The notes beneath the pieces are model-generated. The model ran no database searches. It was not told the DNA's origin and saw only the letters and a list, made by a program, of their open reading frames with translations. This document shows, piece by piece, positions 1 to 27,975 of a stretch of DNA of 64,000 nt. The position numbers and the translations under genes were made by a program. Within the stretch, counting starts at the first letter, position 1. Every line of letters begins with the position of its first letter. The DNA comes from Rallus limicola (Eukaryota > Chordata > Aves > Gruiformes > Rallidae). The stretch spans positions 16,170,161-16,234,160 of the forward strand of contig JAKCOZ010000021.1 in the NCBI GenBank assembly GCA_022605955.1, read 5' to 3'.

Positions 1-468
1 TCCCAAAGTTCAGGCAGCTCTAGAAGCAGCTCTGCAGGATGAAGATGAGATCCAGGTGGATGCTTCAAGCTTTGAGAGCACTTCAAATAAAAAGTCAAAA
101 CCCAGGTGAGTTGGAGGTTGGGTGAGCAGGGTAGCCAGCAGTAGAGGTATAGTACAGTTGCTATCTGTCAACACATCTTGTCAGTGAAGTTAAGGTGAGC
201 TTGGCTGTAAAGCAAAGACAGAGAGAAAGGAACACAGGATGGAAGAGAAAGGTGAGACTGATTGGAGAATAAATCCAGTTTAAAAAAAAATCAGCTTTTG
301 GAAGATTAATTTTGGTGAGTAACAGGTGACATTGTTGGGGCTTTTTGTTTATTTTTTCATTTTTACTTCTTCAGGCCTAAAACTGGAAGGAAATCAGGGG
401 GATCCTCTTCAGCAGGCACCCATAGCTCTCAGCTCTACCCACAGTCCCGAGGGCTGGTTCCAAAGTAA
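1..468 (+). CDS. KIF3B: KIF3B, C-terminal tail (partial, last two coding exons)
   Basis: KIF3B is the motor subunit that pairs with KIF3A and KAP3 in heterotrimeric kinesin-2, which drives anterograde intraflagellar transport and plus-end cargo movement. Only the tail is here. The penultimate exon enters at base 1 (reading frame from base 2) and ends at 105 before a GTGAG donor. The last exon runs 375-468 after a CTTCTTCAG acceptor. The join rebuilds one Arg codon (AG|G). The 65 visible residues include PKVQAALEAALQDEDEIQVD, then a Lys/Gly/Ser-rich stretch, and end SQLYPQSRGLVPK before TAA at 466-468. This matches the low-complexity basic tail that follows the coiled coil in KIF3B. Motor head and stalk lie upstream of the window. 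The gene is in tandem with ASXL1, as in human. Identification rests on the distinctive C-terminus and on synteny. Confidence 0.93.
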
Positions 469-508
469 AACCAGCACGAACAGCCTTTGCCTTCTGAGAG
501 CAGAGACA

Positions 509-514
509 AATAAA
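509..514 (+). terminator. Proximal AATAAA poly(A) signal candidate of KIF3B
   Basis: A canonical AATAAA lies 41 nt after the KIF3B stop codon. If used, it would give a very short 3' UTR. Use is unproven. Confidence 0.35.
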
Positions 515-2889
515 AACCTGCAGAGAGAACTCCCAGCCAGACTCCAGCCCCTTTCCCCTGGAGATGGCCTCTTTGCTGTTTAACTGACTTGTGCCAGTCC
601 AGGTGCACTGAGCCACAGAAGATCCGTGCTTGCAATTCCGCATTTGGCCTCTGTGGGACTTTAGTTAGGAAACCAGAAATGCATGAGGTACGTTCAAGTG
701 TGTTAGAAGCAATGGGAAGCATGGGAATCACCTCACAGCGTCACCGTCTCTCCTTCTGCACCAGCCCTTTTGCTGCACTGGGCTTTTTTTGTTTGGGTTT
801 TTTTTTTGCTGTTGGGCAATAAGAAGACAGAGTTGAAAGTCACCTCGGCAGAACCACCGCTCCAGAGCTCCACAGTGAGAACCTAATGAGGCTGAAAAGC
901 AGAGGATCTGTTCAGACTTGACTAGGTGCATAGTTTTTCTTCTTCCTGCTTGACAAGACTGGTATCATCATTGGGGGTTGAGAAGTTGGTCTGAGTAGGC
1001 AGGGTGGCAGTGGTCAGCATGTACTCACCACCAGGTAGCTGTGCCTGCCTTTAGAGGAGGGTCTTGAAATCAACTTTGCCCCCTCTAGAAAGGAAGCAAT
1101 AGAAACTGAAGTCCTTTCCTTGTTTACAGGCATAAGTAAGAGCTCCTCTAAACTGACCTCCTAAAGACCTCACCCCTCCCAACAGGAACCACCTTGTCAA
1201 AGAACACATCTGCATACCAGTGCCAGCTCTGCAGCTTTCTCCCTCTCTCTTGCCTCCATCGTTACCCCCCTGGCATTTCCAACCAGCCTGCAGATGAAGT
1301 CTCTAAACTGGGGAGGTGTGGGGTGGTGTATGGCCATTTTCTCACATCTCCCCATGCTCATGAGCAGCGTAGCCTTGGCTCAGAGCTGGCTGGCGGGCAG
1401 GGCTGACTCTGCTCTCCCCTGTAAGCTGGGCAGAGGGCAGAGCACCGGAACATGGAGCTGCCTCTGAGCACGCTCCTCTTGTAAGTGTGACCCCTTCCTT
1501 TGGTCCCTGAGGAGATTCAGTATTTGGGACCTTTTGTGCCTCACCTGAGCCACGTCAGAAACTTTTCCTGTGCACCTCCCAGCCCATGCAGAGCCCGCTG
1601 GGACCAGAAGCACGAGGAACTGAGGCCTGGGCAATGGAATCTGGTATTAATTCCAGGGGATTTACTTTGAAAACAAGGGAGGAAGAACCCCGGCTTTTGA
1701 TGGTCTCTGCAAAACTGCCCTATGACTTAAGCAGGCTCCTGTAATGCTGCAGGCTCGTGTGGCAGGCTAGAGGGAGGTGGAACTGCCACGCTAAGGACAG
1801 AGTAAGGTGTCCCTGTCTAGTGTCTCACAGCTCATTTGTTAAGTTTCAGTTCACTGTATGTGGAGACTTGGGATGTTACTTTTTCTGGCTGCTGTTGGCT
1901 GGCCTCCTGTGAATGTCTTTACCTGTTTCCTCTCCTTCACTGGTGACTTCCTCCAGACTGACATGTGTGAGTGCATGAGGACTTGCCTGGCTTTAGAAAT
2001 GCTCTGATGGGGGGATTCTGCCTTGTGTGCTCCTTAAATATCAGTGAGCAACCTCAGCCAGGCTGGAGAGCTCCATTCTGTCTGACCCCTGTGAGCAGAA
2101 GGAACTGAACACAGCACAGCTCACTCACCTCTGCCTCTTGCAGACTGGGTGCCTCAGTGAGCCTGGTTTAACTGAAACTTGGCTGCTATTTGATCCATGG
2201 AGCACTTTTCTGGACCACAGGATTAATACATATATACACATACATGCATACATACATCAGCTTTGATGGAGAAAGAGGAGTTTGCTTACAGCTGAGAGAG
2301 CAGACATCTAACAAATTTCTTTCACCCCAAAGTTGGAAACTTGGCATCATCTTCCTTTTTCTGAAGCACTGTTTGTGTACAGAGAGCCTTTTAACTGGTT
2401 CTTGTTGCATAATTTAACATCACCTCCTCTTCCCTCTTCTCCCTCTTTCTCTCTACCATGTAACCTTCTGTACTTGGACATTTTTAAACATGATTGTATG
2501 GTGTAAGTGCTCAAAAAATTGATGGGGGGGGGGGGTGGGTCCTAAAACCTGAATTAGCAACAAAATATGTAACCAAGTATCTGTACATACCCATGTACAT
2601 GTATGTTTTATGTGAATGATGCATACACAGACACAGCCATGCCTGCACATGTGCACACTCCCCCTCAGTTGCTACTGCTCCATAGGGAATTCTCTGTTAC
2701 TCCTCTGCTGGACACTCCCCTCATGGCAGGACTGGTACCCTGGAAATGGCAGTGCAAAGCCCAAACTGTTCTTGTTATAGTGTTGATAAGCTAGCTGGTT
2801 AATATGTCAGAAAGGCTCTGCTTTTAATTCTGTAGAAATTCATTAGCAAGGTGAAAGAGCTTCAATAGGGTGGGGAAAAAAAAAAAAAG

Positions 2890-2895
2890 AATAAA
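2890..2895 (+). terminator. AATAAA poly(A) signal candidate in KIF3B 3' UTR
   Basis: Canonical hexamer directly after an A-rich run (2876-2888). The A-run could also cause false internal priming in oligo-dT libraries. Confidence 0.3.
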
Positions 2896-4717
2896 ATTGC
2901 ATATTTAGTCATTGTATTTGGAATGGAGCTGTGGTTGGAGATTTGTTAGTGTATTCATGGACAAGGTCAGATTGTTACAGAAGCTTTTAGAGTCTCCTTT
3001 CTATGGACTGACCCTCGCCCAGATACTCAGTGGCACTGATACTAAGATAAGATACATTGTCTTAAGCTGTACAAAACACACTGAGCTCTGGGTTGAAGTT
3101 TTTAAGAAACATTCCTACTTGAGTTTGCCCCTCTGTGGGTGTTATCTGAACCATCTGGGCTTCCTGCAGGTTAACAGCCAGACAGGAAACCCAGCCAGCC
3201 CCTGGGAGAGGCCCTCGGACAATGTGCACGCTCCTAGTTTCTCCATAGGAATGTTGAACATCCTTCTTGTCTTTGCTCTGATCTGTATAATGGGATCTTT
3301 TCTTTAGAAGTGACATGGAGCAGATGTCAGCCCTGGGTTCTGGGAGCAAGCACCACGAGACACTAGAGCATAGGAATTAAAGCACTTTTAAAAAACCCTT
3401 AACGTAGGCCTAGGGCCTCTTTTAAAATACTTGCATGCTGCTTGGATCTTCTAAAACACATCCCTCTGGCGTAGCATCTGGGGCTACGCTGGGGCATTAT
3501 ACAGATCAGACTTGTCCTCAGTATTTTATTTTAGGTGTGGTAAGTCTGCCTTCACTGAACGTAGAGTGTCGGCCGGGTTTCAGCGAGGCACCTGTAAGCC
3601 TGGACCTGTCTCTCCTCATTCCCATCTGTGATGGTTAACGGGCACCAGGCCTCCCCTGGGTCTGTTTCTGCTGTGGTAAAACACAGTTTGGAAAAGATAA
3701 CCTGCAAAAGCCATTAGATACGGAGATGGAACTGAAATGGGAACACTGGTCCTGTCTTCGCTGCACCGTGCAGTGTGGGGGGGTTAACTCTCTGTGGTCC
3801 GGGCGCTTACTACCTTCTTCAGCCCCTTTTCTTTTTGAAACGGAGCATCTGAAGCTCTCCCCACGAGCACAGCTGTCTGTATGAGAACTCACAGCTCCTG
3901 GGAGATACACCGATCTCCACCTCCTCTTAGGTGATCTGTAGACAAAGAACCTGTCAATAGTTCTGTCCATAGTTTTACAGCTTGTATTTATTTGTATCAT
4001 CTCTTTTATCTAGGAATGTAAAGTGATCCTAAAATACAACGTGTATTCAAGTCAATAAGATTTATTGCATCTATCCAAACGTGCCTGGGTTTCGTTCTTG
4101 GTGTGTAAGGGACAGCAGGGTTCAGGGATGAAATGTGTCTGGAACCTCGTTATTTTTCTCCAACAAGAAGAGGTCTCTGGCCAAACCGCATTATTCCTAA
4201 GCGGTAACATGGAGCTAGCGGGGCTGTGTACCGCTCCTGTGCCGCCCGCGGCACCTCCCCGCACCTCGGGGTCTGGAAGAGCCCGGGCCGGGGTCCCCGC
4301 CCGATGCGGGCCAAGCCCGTGGGGCCTGCAGTCCCCGGAGCTCCTCGCTAGAGGGAAGCAACGAGGGCGGCGGCGGTAACGGGCGCGCAGAAGGCGCCCG
4401 CCAGCAAAGGGCGTCCATTTAAACGGGTCCCAGCACCGGGCAGCTCTGCCCAGGGCGGGTCGGCCCCGTGAGGGGAAGCAGCCTCGGGGCGCAGCCCGCG
4501 GCCTGGGACGCCAACAGCCGAGAGGCGGCCGCGCGGGCCGGCGTCCCCCCTCCTCTCGCTCCTCGCAGGAGCCGAGGATGGGCCGCGACCCTCCCCACCC
4601 CGATCAGCCAGGACCGGTCACACAACGGTCTCCCGGCCCAGGCAGCTCCGCCTCTGCCGCCGCAACCCGGGCAAAGGAGCCCCGCGGCCATGAGGCCGGG
4701 GCGAAGGCAGCGGCCGG

Positions 4718-4732
4718 TCCCGGCATGCTGCG
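4718..4732 (+). promoter_or_regulatory. ZNF143 (SBS) 3'-half motif
   Basis: TCCCGGCATGCTGCG matches the second half of the long ZNF143/Staf site (TCCCAGCATGC followed by a GCG-type tail) with one substitution. It lies 16 bp upstream of the inverted motif pair. Confidence 0.5.
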
Positions 4733-4747
4733 GGGCGCGGGCGGAGC

Positions 4748-4822
4748 CCGCCGGGAGCTGTAGTCCGCGAGAGAAGGCGGGGCCCTGGCGGCGGCGGGCG
4801 CGCGGACTACAACTCCCGGCGG
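4748..4822. promoter_or_regulatory. Inverted pair of ACTACAA-type (ZNF143/THAP11) motifs
   Basis: Arms 4748-4769 and 4801-4822 are reverse complements over 22 bp with one mismatch, separated by 31 bp. Each carries the core ACTACA(A/G)CTCCC: forward in the right arm (4806-4817), reversed in the left arm. This resembles the ACTACAATTCCC core bound by ZNF143 and THAP11 at many housekeeping promoters. Binding is inferred from the motif only. Confidence 0.7.
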
Positions 4823-4990
4823 CCCTTGCGGTTTGTTTTCCTTCAAACGGGGCCCAGGCCTGCCGCGCGCCTCCCGCGCCCGGCCCCGCCCCTTCGGTCG
4901 CGGAGCGCGGGTCCCACCGTGTCCCACCGCGGCCACCGTCGCCCAGCCCCGCCTCCTCCCCCCCGCTCTCAGCCCTTTGACCCCGTTGTT

Positions 4991-5026
4991 ATGTCGGGCC
5001 CGAGCCGCCGCCGCCGCCTCCCGTAG
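4991..5026 (+). CDS. Upstream ORF (11 codons) in ASXL1 5' leader
   Basis: ATG at 4991 reads MSGPSRRRRLP and stops at TAG 5024-5026, 161 nt before the ASXL1 ATG. Position -3 is G and +4 is T, a moderate initiation context. It affects ASXL1 translation only if transcription starts upstream of 4991, which is not known. Confidence 0.3.
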   Translation: MSGPSRRRRLP

Positions 5027-5187
5027 CGCCCGGAGCCGCCCCCGCCTCGCGCCCCGCCCGCCCCGCGCGCCCGCCGCCCGCCCGCCCCGCCCCCCCCCTT
5101 CCCCGCCGTCGCCGCCCGCCCGCCGCCCGCCCGCCCGCGCGCCTAACGGTCAGCGCCCGCCGCGCCGCCGCCCCGCGCGGGAGGAGG

Positions 5188-23408
<18,221 letters not shown>

Positions 23409-23410
<2 letters not shown>

Positions 23411-23414
23411 TAAA
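23409..23414 (+). terminator. AATAAA overlapping the ASXL1 stop codon
   Basis: The last two bases of the TAA stop and the next four bases spell AATAAA. It is a canonical hexamer, but no GU-rich element is obvious immediately after it. Probably minor or unused. Confidence 0.3.
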
Positions 23415-24539
23415 CTATGGCCATGGGACAAGTTGTATATTCAGTGTGTGTATTTTGATAACGACTGATCCTAAACCCCTGTACACGAAGTACTACTCTG
23501 TCTATAGTAGAGATGCTACTACACTTTGTTTTGGCGAGGAGGAGCTGGCTTGCCTTCCCCACTGAGATCCACAGTGCGAAACCCTTCCCTGCTCACGGTG
23601 ACGCTCCGCTCTGGGGAGGCTGGAGCCTTCCTCCTGCTTCGTGCTGTCGTGGAAATACTGATCCCGAGGCTGGCACCTGCGTGAGAGGCAGCCTGCTGTG
23701 GCCATCCCTGGACCCTCTTGTCGAGGAATTCTTCGCATCCAAAGGAACTGCAACAGGGTGTTTTCTATTTCGGGGCTGCGCTGGGTGAGGCCCCACAGTC
23801 TTCCACTCTCCCCTCCTGCCATCCCACCTTCTTGGTGTGTGTGTGGGAAGTGCCGCTGTACAGTCAAGTGTCAGCAGGGAGCTGCTCTGCAGTGAGGGTT
23901 CTCCACAGCCTTTGGATACCACAGCAGAGCTGGGTGCCCCATGAAGCGCTGCGGGGCCGGACGCAGCTACTCAGCCCCGGGACGGAGCCAGCTGGGAGCG
24001 TGCAAGAAGGAGCAGGAGGGGGAAGGAGTGTGGCAGGTGCCAACTGAATGCCTTCTGCTGGTCCTCAGGAAGACCTGTGGCCTGGGGAACTGTGACCTGG
24101 CTGAACTCTTGGACCAGCTGATGTGACTGCCTCTCTTGGCTGACTTGTCACAAACTGGTGTGAAACGCTGGAGGCTCCTAGAAGCTGGTTTTTGTGGCCA
24201 GTGATCTCTGCATTGCAGCCCTGCAATGAGACCTGAGCGTGACCACGTCTGACCACTCGCCAGCGTCTAGCTGTGCATCTGTGTGACCATCATCTAACAT
24301 TTAAAGCAGTGTTTTTTCCTTTCTTATGGGTTTTTTTTTTATATATTTTCATTCTTGGATGTATAAAGTGAATTATTTGGCTCCTGTAAGTATCCTCTAT
24401 GCATCTGTTTGATCATGTATTTATATGTTGTACACAGTACTGGCCAACTGTAAATGGATGTAATGTACATAGAACATAAAGGGTTCTTTTTCCTTTTTGT
24501 TTTCCTTCCTTGGGTTTCCAGGCTCTGCAGCAGTATTGC

Positions 24540-24545
24540 ATTAAA
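24540..24545 (+). terminator. ATTAAA poly(A) signal candidate of ASXL1
   Basis: Second most common hexamer, about 1.13 kb after the stop, followed by GT-rich AGTGGTGTTAGTTATT. A good candidate for the main ASXL1 end. Confidence 0.5.
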
Positions 24546-24934
24546 GTGGTGTTAGTTATTAATCTGCAGCTGGAGTCACAGCCGCTGTATTCTGTCCTGC
24601 GTAATGTGAGGCTCCACATGCAGAGGTGTCTCTGGGTTCTGACAGCCTCCCTCTGCCCGAGCACCCCTGCTGCCTGGTGCTGGGATGTGCAGACTCAAGG
24701 GTGCCCTGATGGGATTTGCTGAGCCGAGTGTCCTGCGCTTGGTGCTCCTCAGACCACGCCGGTTGTTGCTGTGCCCGATCCCAGAGCGTGGCTGTAGGTG
24801 GATCCTTGTGCATCCCTGGATTGAGAGCAAAACTGTGACTCGCTTCCTCCTCGGAGCAATCACTTCCCAAGCAAGAACTGCTTCAGTGAAGGGAGAAGTG
24901 GGCTGTTTGATTTAAGCAGGCAGTAGTGAGTATT

Positions 24935-24951
24935 GGGGGGGGGGGGGGGGG
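24935..24951 (+). repeat. G17 homopolymer
   Basis: Seventeen consecutive G, then AAGGGG. G-quadruplex-prone and error-prone for assembly. Confidence 0.95.
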
Positions 24952-25385
24952 AAGGGGTGTTTACTGTTACTTTTCTTCTTGTCCCTTTTCTAGCTCCATC
25001 CTACCTCCCTTCACCAGGCACTTTGGGTGCTGCTTTGGTTTGGGTTTTTTTTAAACTCTGCGAGTCCCTGTTTGAGACACAAGCCTGAGGGATGCAACAA
25101 GGTGTAGTCTCTGAGATGGTTTATCCTTAGGGCACCTGACAGCCTTGTAGGTGGGGAGAGAAGCTGACAGGCTTGTGTGCACGTGCCCTGGGATGGAGGA
25201 GCTGCTCTGGGGGCAGGCGGAGCGGAGGGGTGGAACCTGCGTACCAAAGATGGGGAGCGGAGCTGGGGGGGGGTGGGTTTGGCTCTGTCTCCTTTGGGGC
25301 AACTGTAGTGTAAGGATTGAGCTGGTCTGGTTTGCAGAGCCCTCCGGGGGGGCCTGCTCATGTATGTCCCTTGTGGTATTGGAAA

Positions 25386-25391
25386 AATAAA
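25386..25391 (+). terminator. Distal AATAAA poly(A) signal candidate of ASXL1
   Basis: Canonical hexamer about 1.98 kb after the stop, followed at +30 by TTTGTGGTTG, a GU-rich type element. Confidence 0.4.
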
Positions 25392-25399
25392 CACTCCGT

Positions 25400-27360
25400 A
25401 AAACCTGCATTTGTGGTTGCAATCCTCTTTCCAAATCCAGCCTGCGCTCCCCGAGGCAGCGCTGCGCCTCCTTTGCTCTTCTGTAACTGGGAGAGTTCTG
25501 GAGCTCTGCTCAGGTGATTAAAGGGGGGGGTAGGGTGGGGGCTGCGTTGGTGTCTCTGCTTCATTAAATCATTTTTATGCACTTGTGGAGAGGTGAAGCC
25601 TCTGCACCTCCTGCAGACACCGTGGCTCTGGGGAAATGGATACCCTGAAGGCTCCACAAGCAGGAGACACCTGCCCTGCCCGCGGGCAGCAGCACTGGGA
25701 CCAGCCCACGTGTCACCCAGCAGGTCTGGCAGCTGCTGCGATGTGGTTTTTATGTTTCTGACTTAACTGTTGGATAAATGGATCTGAAAACGCTTTCTGA
25801 GGAGCGTGACAGCGTGATACCTGTGAGCTTCCTTTGCTGGCACCTCCTGTCTCTTCTCTAGGTAGTAAGGGAAGAGTAACTTGAACCGTGTTACTTGTCT
25901 GGGTCTCGTTGCAGGGAAGGAGCTTCCCTGAGGCAGATGGTGACCTCTGCAGTTGGGCAGCGGGGCTCTGGGGCTGTTTAGGTGTGTAGGGTGGGAGTGT
26001 TGGACTTCCTTATGTCCTGTAGTGATGCAGGATGGTGCTGCTGCTGCTGCGGCCTCCCAGTCCCCCCAGGTCTCTAATGCCAGGGGGTGGGTGAGCAGAG
26101 AGCAGACCACTTCTGTCTGCCCGCTGTAAAAACTGTGGTGAGAGGAGGAGGGAGCAGAGGGAAGCCGGGTCCTGAGTGTGGGGAGGGGGTTGTGGTTCAA
26201 GCCCTGCAGTGCTCCCATGGGAAGGGCACTGATCTGCACGTGAACACCAGTCCCAGCTGCAGCCCTTCGGCACCGGGAACCGACCCAACTAGGACCTCCC
26301 AACCTCGGATGTCTCCGCACCAGCAGCGTGCTGTGGTGTGAGCCATGGGGCTGTGCCAGCCCAGTGGGCCAGGGGCTGATCCAGCACCAGCTTTCTGGGG
26401 AGAAAAACAGCTCTCATGGGTTTTGGTAGAGCATCAATATTCTCCTGGCTCTGGCAAACTGCGAACGTGGGTGAGGTTCAAGATACCCAGGTAACCCCAA
26501 TATGCTAAAATAAGCAATGCAGCAGAGAAGTAGAGCTGGTGTCAGGGAAGCTTTAAAACCACCAAGTATCCAACACCAAGTTTTGTGTTTTGTTGGGGGG
26601 TGGATGATGATGTTGGGGTGAGTGACCTCTACAACAGGGGATCTTGGAGGTTGCAAGAATGAACCCCTACTAGAGTCACAATTTCATGCACAGCAAATAC
26701 AAATTAACTTCATTTCTCCTTTGTGCTATTTATCTGACAAATAACAGATTTTTCTCTCTCACAGCCCACCTGCTCATGGGGTCCAGCTCTGCAGCGCTCT
26801 GGAGCATCCAGTCTGTGGACAGAGAGAACCATCCGAGCTGGGCAGGAGCCCTGCGACTGTGGGGCTGTGAGAGCAGCGGCAGGTGTCTCCAAAGGTACTA
26901 CAGGCTGTTCCTCACACTGGTGTGCCCACACACTGCTAATCCCCAGGGCTCTCAGCCGCCTCCCTTGCTCATCTGAAGCCTCTCTGCAGAGGTTTCCAGC
27001 TACTAAACCTGTGTCATGGACCCACGGGGGATGCTTTGCCTGGGTGTCCTACAGAAACACCCCTGGTAGCTCTGTGTGTGCCGGTGCAGTAGCTAATTAC
27101 TCTGGAAGGTTCATTTGGGATGCGTTCATTTGGGATGCAGCTTTACACACCTTGGGGTGGCCGTTGCTCAAGGCTGCAGCAGCAAAGCCAGGGAAGGTCC
27201 TGGCCCAGCTGCACCACGGGTGGGAAGGGGCTGTTTCCACCAAAGCCACAACCAGATTGGGCTCATCTTTCCTGGGGCCTCCTGTCAGCCAGTCACTGAG
27301 GCAAATCAGGAGATTTTTATCTACACACTGCTTTGAGATCAACCATTTTATGGATGCAAA
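25400..27360. other. Intergenic gap between convergent ASXL1 and NOL4L
   Basis: About 2 kb between the tail-to-tail genes. No gene, transposon or RNA gene recognised. It is moderately GC-rich, with short G-runs. Scattered ORFs on both strands lack family features. Confidence 0.6.
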
Positions 27361-27366
27361 GGTTTA
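27361..27366 (-). terminator. Distal AATAAA poly(A) signal candidate of NOL4L
   Basis: TTTATT on the plus strand is AATAAA on the minus strand. If used, the NOL4L 3' UTR would extend to about 27.34 kb. Confidence 0.35.
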
Positions 27367-27864
27367 TTATACGTAGCGAATTAAGCTGATAATGGAAAAA
27401 AAAAAATCAGTATTTTCCATGAGGAGAGGGAGAACTTTCCACAAACTTCATTGAAAACTTTTTTTTTTTTTTTTCCTTTTCCACAAAAAACAGACACTTC
27501 ACAAAATGAATTTTGTCAAAATATAAGTTAAGCATAAAATTGGTGACCAGCCCCACTGACGAGTGCCAACGCTGCTCTCTACGGTACCCACGGCTGTCTG
27601 TTAAGGAATGGAAAGCACAGCTTATGTCAAAAGTACTGAAAGGCATGGTTTTGGGTTTTTTTTTTCATTATATATATATATTTTTTTTTACCATCTCATT
27701 TAGATCCCACTGTGGGGACCAACCACACCGACCCCTCGCCCAGCGCGTGGGCTGGGGCTGGGGAGGGGACATGGGCTGGCGATGGGGCGAGGGGCAGCGG
27801 CTGGTGCCAGCAGCACCCAGCGGTGCCCGACAGTGGAGGAGAAAGCCCTTTTTGTTATACAGTG

Positions 27865-27870
27865 TTTATT
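27865..27870 (-). terminator. AATAAA poly(A) signal candidate of NOL4L
   Basis: In transcript direction it follows a U-rich tract (27975 down to 27905), a layout typical of strong poly(A) sites. It is my preferred NOL4L end. Confidence 0.5.
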
Positions 27871-27904
27871 AAGTAGATTCAGTCTTATATATGATATACA
27901 GCTT

Positions 27905-27975
27905 CAAAAGAAAAAAAAAAAATAAGGAAAAAAAAAAAAAAAAAAAACAAAACCCAAAAAACCCCCAAAAAAAGG
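27905..27975. repeat. A-rich (T-rich on minus strand) low-complexity tract
   Basis: Long A-runs interrupted by single G or C, including an uninterrupted run of about 20 A. On the NOL4L strand it is a U-rich 3' UTR element. Confidence 0.9.

Larger units (their letters stand above)
469..4075 (+). other. KIF3B: KIF3B 3' untranslated region and short gap to ASXL1
   Basis: About 3.6 kb with no supportable coding exon. It is AT-richer than the CpG island that follows. Poly(A) signal candidates are AATAAA at 509-514 (41 nt after the stop), AATAAA at 2890-2895, ATTAAA at 3376-3381 and the weaker AATAAG at 4054-4059. Mammalian KIF3B has a 3' UTR of several kilobases, so I place the main end near 4075, but the sequence alone cannot choose. 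Other content is a short CA/TA-rich stretch at 2226-2258, a G11 run near 2523-2533 and an A-run at 2876-2888. Short ORFs here on either strand look like chance. Confidence 0.55.
4200..5187 (+). promoter_or_regulatory. CpG-island promoter and 5' UTR of ASXL1
   Basis: From about 4200 the sequence becomes very GC- and CpG-rich and stays so to about 5800, spanning the ASXL1 start codon. This is the usual TATA-less housekeeping promoter layout. No TATA box is seen. GC boxes (GGGCGG/CCGCCC) are abundant, especially 5040-5150. ZNF143/THAP11-type motifs occur at 4718-4732, 4750-4769 and 4801-4820. An upstream ORF sits at 4991-5026. Long open frames on both strands here (for example 4833-5792 and 4989-6176) reflect the lack of AT-rich stop codons, not genes. 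The transcription start is not determinable; it probably lies between about 4820 and 5150. Confidence 0.8.
23411..25400 (+). other. ASXL1: ASXL1 3' UTR
   Basis: GC-rich to about 24290, then T-rich (24310-24350), with the stretch TGTAATGTACATAGAACATAAA near 24460-24480. Poly(A) signal candidates are ATTAAA at 24540-24545 and AATAAA at 25386-25391. A G17 run lies between them at 24935-24951. No coding exon is seen. The ORFs on both strands are short and show no family I recognise. Confidence 0.6.
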
